Assembly (NCBI GenBank): GCA_964404605.1
Contig: CAYOKT010000124.1
Coordinates: 1 to 6,344, forward strand
From: CAYOKT01 sp964404605
GTDB lineage: Bacteria; Electryoneota; Electryoneia; Electryoneales; Electryoneaceae
Length of the DNA: 6,344 bases
Reading direction: 5' to 3'
The notes under the pieces were generated by a model that saw only the letters and a program-made list of their open reading frames with translations, searched no databases and was not told where the DNA came from. Position 1 is the first letter of the stretch. Each line of letters starts with the position of its first letter. Positions 5,182-6,344 of this stretch are shown here, piece by piece. The position numbers and the translations under genes are program-made.

Positions 5182-5249
5182 GGGTGGCCCTGTCAGCTCC
5201 CCGGCTGCGCCAGGCCACGCCGCGGCAAGCGATGACAGGGATCTGATAG
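5182..5249 (+). repeat. Copy of the CCCTGTC/GACAGGG hairpin repeat, forward orientation
   Basis: GGGTGGCCCTGTC (5182-5194) and GATGACAGGGATCTGATAG (5231-5249) match the reverse-strand copy at 419-461 at 13 of 13 bases and at 18 bases plus one insertion. The interior is 36 bases here against 12 there. CCCTGTCA (5188-5195) and TGACAGGG (5233-5240) form a perfect 8-bp stem. It fills much of the gap before the HD-like gene and would be in its leader if transcription starts upstream. Confidence 0.75.
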
Positions 5250-5297
5250 ACGGGCAGCATGGGAGCGGCGCTGCCGCACGGATGACTGGAGTAACAC

Positions 5298-5304
5298 GAG
5301 GAGT
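5298..5304 (+). promoter_or_regulatory. Ribosome binding site of the HD-like gene
   Basis: GAGGAGT ends 6 bases before ATG 5311. It supports this start over any internal Met. Confidence 0.75.
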
Positions 5305-5310
5305 AGGACA

Positions 5311-5853
5311 ATGCGGGATGCCTTGTTGAACCTGCTGCCGGAATTCGACCAGATTCGTGATCCGGAGCTGCGCGGGAAGGTTGTCGACACCTGGCTGGAC
5401 GCCCTCGAGCGCGGCGGATGGACCCCGGAACAGCTCGCCGGCTTTCCCTTCAGCCTGCTGATCGAGGGTCTCGATGTCAGCTTTCTCGAGCACGTGCGGG
5501 CGACGGCGAAGATGAGCGCGGCGATCCATGACCTGCTCGTCGATCACTATGGCGGCAGGCTGAAACTCGACCGCGATGTTCTCCTCGCCGGGGCGCTGAT
5601 CGCCGATGTGGGCAAGCTGCTGGAGTACCGCCCGGATGCGGAGAAGGGCGCGGTCAAGGCGGAACATGGCCGGTACTTGCGCCACCCCTTCAGCAGCGTC
5701 GGCCTCGGCTGGGCGCACGGCCTGCCCGATGCAGTGCTGCACATCGCCGCGGTGCACAGCAAGGAGGGCAGCGAATTTCCCCGCACCCCCGAAGCGATCA
5801 TTTTCCACCATGCCGACTTCATCGATTTCCAGGTCTTCGGCGGGGGGTACTGA
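5311..5853 (+). CDS. Small HD-domain-like protein with degenerate HD dyad
   Basis: This is a soluble 180-aa protein resembling the HD phosphohydrolase superfamily, whose members use a metal bound by His and Asp residues to cut phosphoesters, often nucleotides. The layout fits an HD fold: LEHVRATAKM with H61, then AGALIADVGKLLEY (93-106), RYLRHPFSS with H125, VLHIAAVHSKEG with H144 and H149, and RTPEAIIFHHADFIDF (158-173) with H166, H167 and D169. In classical members the second motif reads HD; here it is Ala98-Asp99, so one metal ligand is missing. The rest is well preserved, which argues against a decayed gene. It may be a binding protein, may use another His, or the change may be a subfamily trait. 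It lies 181 bases after the phosphatase gene and has a good ribosome site. Its substrate and partner are unknown. Confidence 0.8.
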   Translation: MRDALLNLLPEFDQIRDPELRGKVVDTWLDALERGGWTPEQLAGFPFSLLIEGLDVSFLEHVRATAKMSAAIHDLLVDHYGGRLKLDRDVLLAGALIADVGKLLEYRPDAEKGAVKAEHGRYLRHPFSSVGLGWAHGLPDAVLHIAAVHSKEGSEFPRTPEAIIFHHADFIDFQVFGGGY

Positions 5854-6270
5854 GGGGCGAGGTGGGTCATTATTGGTGTGGGACTGATTCCCGGATCCTC
5901 TGGGGGAAAACGGAAGCCCGAGACGAATGATCCGCCGGTGCGCTTGTGTTTCCTGCGTTGGGGGAGGGAACAGGTCCACGACCCGGTTGGTTCCCCTGCG
6001 CCCAATGTTTCAAGCAGTACGGGGCGGGGTACCCTCTGAGGGGACCCTTTTCCCGGTTCGGTCGGATCGTGGAAGCTCGCACGCTGAACCCTGGGAACGC
6101 CGGGCGGTGGGAGGGCTTTTCCCTTCGTCGGGTTCACGGGCAGCTTGCACACCGTTGAAGCCTTTGACCTTTGCGCATGTTTCCGGGAGCAACGGGGGTG
6201 GAGGAGCCCTTGCGCCGGGAGCCCGGTTTCCGTATTCTGTCGCCGCTGAAAAGTCGTACCATTTGCTCGT
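5854..6270. other. 417-base non-coding gap between the HD-like gene and the tRNA
   Basis: Open frames on both strands translate to low-complexity Arg/Gly/Pro-rich sequence with no family resemblance. The right half holds a terminator-like hairpin (6027-6051). In the left half GGTGGGTCATT (5861-5871) can pair with AATGATCCGCC (5926-5936), 11 pairs including two G-T. A possible -10 box TACCAT (6257-6262) precedes the tRNA, but the TTCTGT (6235-6240) at the -35 distance is poor. Confidence 0.5.
6027..6051 (+). terminator. Probable terminator downstream of the HD-like gene
   Basis: GGGT (6027-6030) pairs with ACCC (6044-6047) and CCCT (6032-6035) with AGGG (6039-6042), with one A-G mismatch between them and a CTG loop. 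Four T residues follow (6048-6051). The mismatch and short T-run make it weaker than the one at 210-233. Confidence 0.4.
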
Positions 6271-6343
6271 GCGCCATTAGCTCAATTGGTAGAGCAGCGG
6301 ACTCTTAATCCGTTGGTTCCAGGTTCGAGTCCTGGATGGCGTA
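6271..6343 (+). tRNA. tRNA-Lys (anticodon CTT)
   Basis: The 73-base body is complete. The acceptor stem GCGCCAT (6271-6277) pairs with ATGGCGT (6336-6342), with one G-T pair at the end, and A6343 is the discriminator. The D arm starts GCTC (6280-6283) and closes GAGC. The anticodon stem GCGGA (6297-6301) / TCCGT (6309-6313) presents loop CTCTTAA with CTT at 6304-6306, reading lysine codon AAG. The T arm is CCAGG-TTCGAGT-CCTGG (6319-6335). The window ends one base after the discriminator, with C, so whether CCA is encoded cannot be seen. Confidence 0.97.
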
Positions 6344-6344
6344 C

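Noticed and set aside
5074..5979. 301-residue - strand open frame over the HD-like gene
   Set aside because: It is antisense to a + strand gene with a clear ribosome site and HD-type sequence, and it also crosses the repeat copy at 5182-5249.

Overview
The window is GC-rich (by eye well above 60% G+C). All five protein genes and the one tRNA gene lie on the + strand, and intergenic gaps are long and full of hairpins and repeats. All the proteins are ordinary bacterial families. I cannot assign a phylum. The repeat beginning TCATCCTGAAC at the left edge resembles motifs I recall from intergenic DNA of uncultured environmental bacteria; I could not verify that here. There is no phage, transposase, CRISPR or defence gene, so this looks like chromosomal housekeeping DNA rather than an accessory island.

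Layout. Positions 1-674 have no convincing gene. They hold a 22-bp tandem repeat, an imperfect inverted-repeat element, a good rho-independent terminator (210-233), an AT-rich promoter-like stretch (about 354-410) with a 14-bp palindrome, and a structured leader in front of the first gene. Positions 675-2509 encode a split transketolase as two translationally coupled genes. The gap 2510-2837 is packed with hairpins; one displays an anti-Shine-Dalgarno loop. Positions 2838-3932 encode GcvT, the T-protein of glycine cleavage. Positions 4014-5129 encode a PAP2-type membrane phosphatase with a basic repeat-containing tail. The gap 5130-5310 carries a copy of a repeat also found upstream of the transketolase. 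Positions 5311-5853 encode a small HD-domain-like protein that lacks the His of the HD dyad. Positions 5854-6270 are non-coding with one terminator-like hairpin. A complete tRNA-Lys(CTT) body ends at the window edge.

How the genes fit together. The two transketolase halves form one enzyme of the pentose phosphate pathway. GcvT feeds one-carbon units into tetrahydrofolate, but no other glycine cleavage gene is adjacent. The phosphatase probably acts on lipid phosphates in the membrane. The shared strand does not prove an operon: only the transketolase pair shows coupling, and the gaps of 328, 81 and 181 bases leave the rest open.

I found no clearly new multi-gene system. The points most worth checking are a three-copy repeat with a CCCTGTC/GACAGGG stem and variable interior (327-353, 419-461, 5182-5249), the anti-SD hairpin upstream of gcvT, and the degenerate HD dyad.
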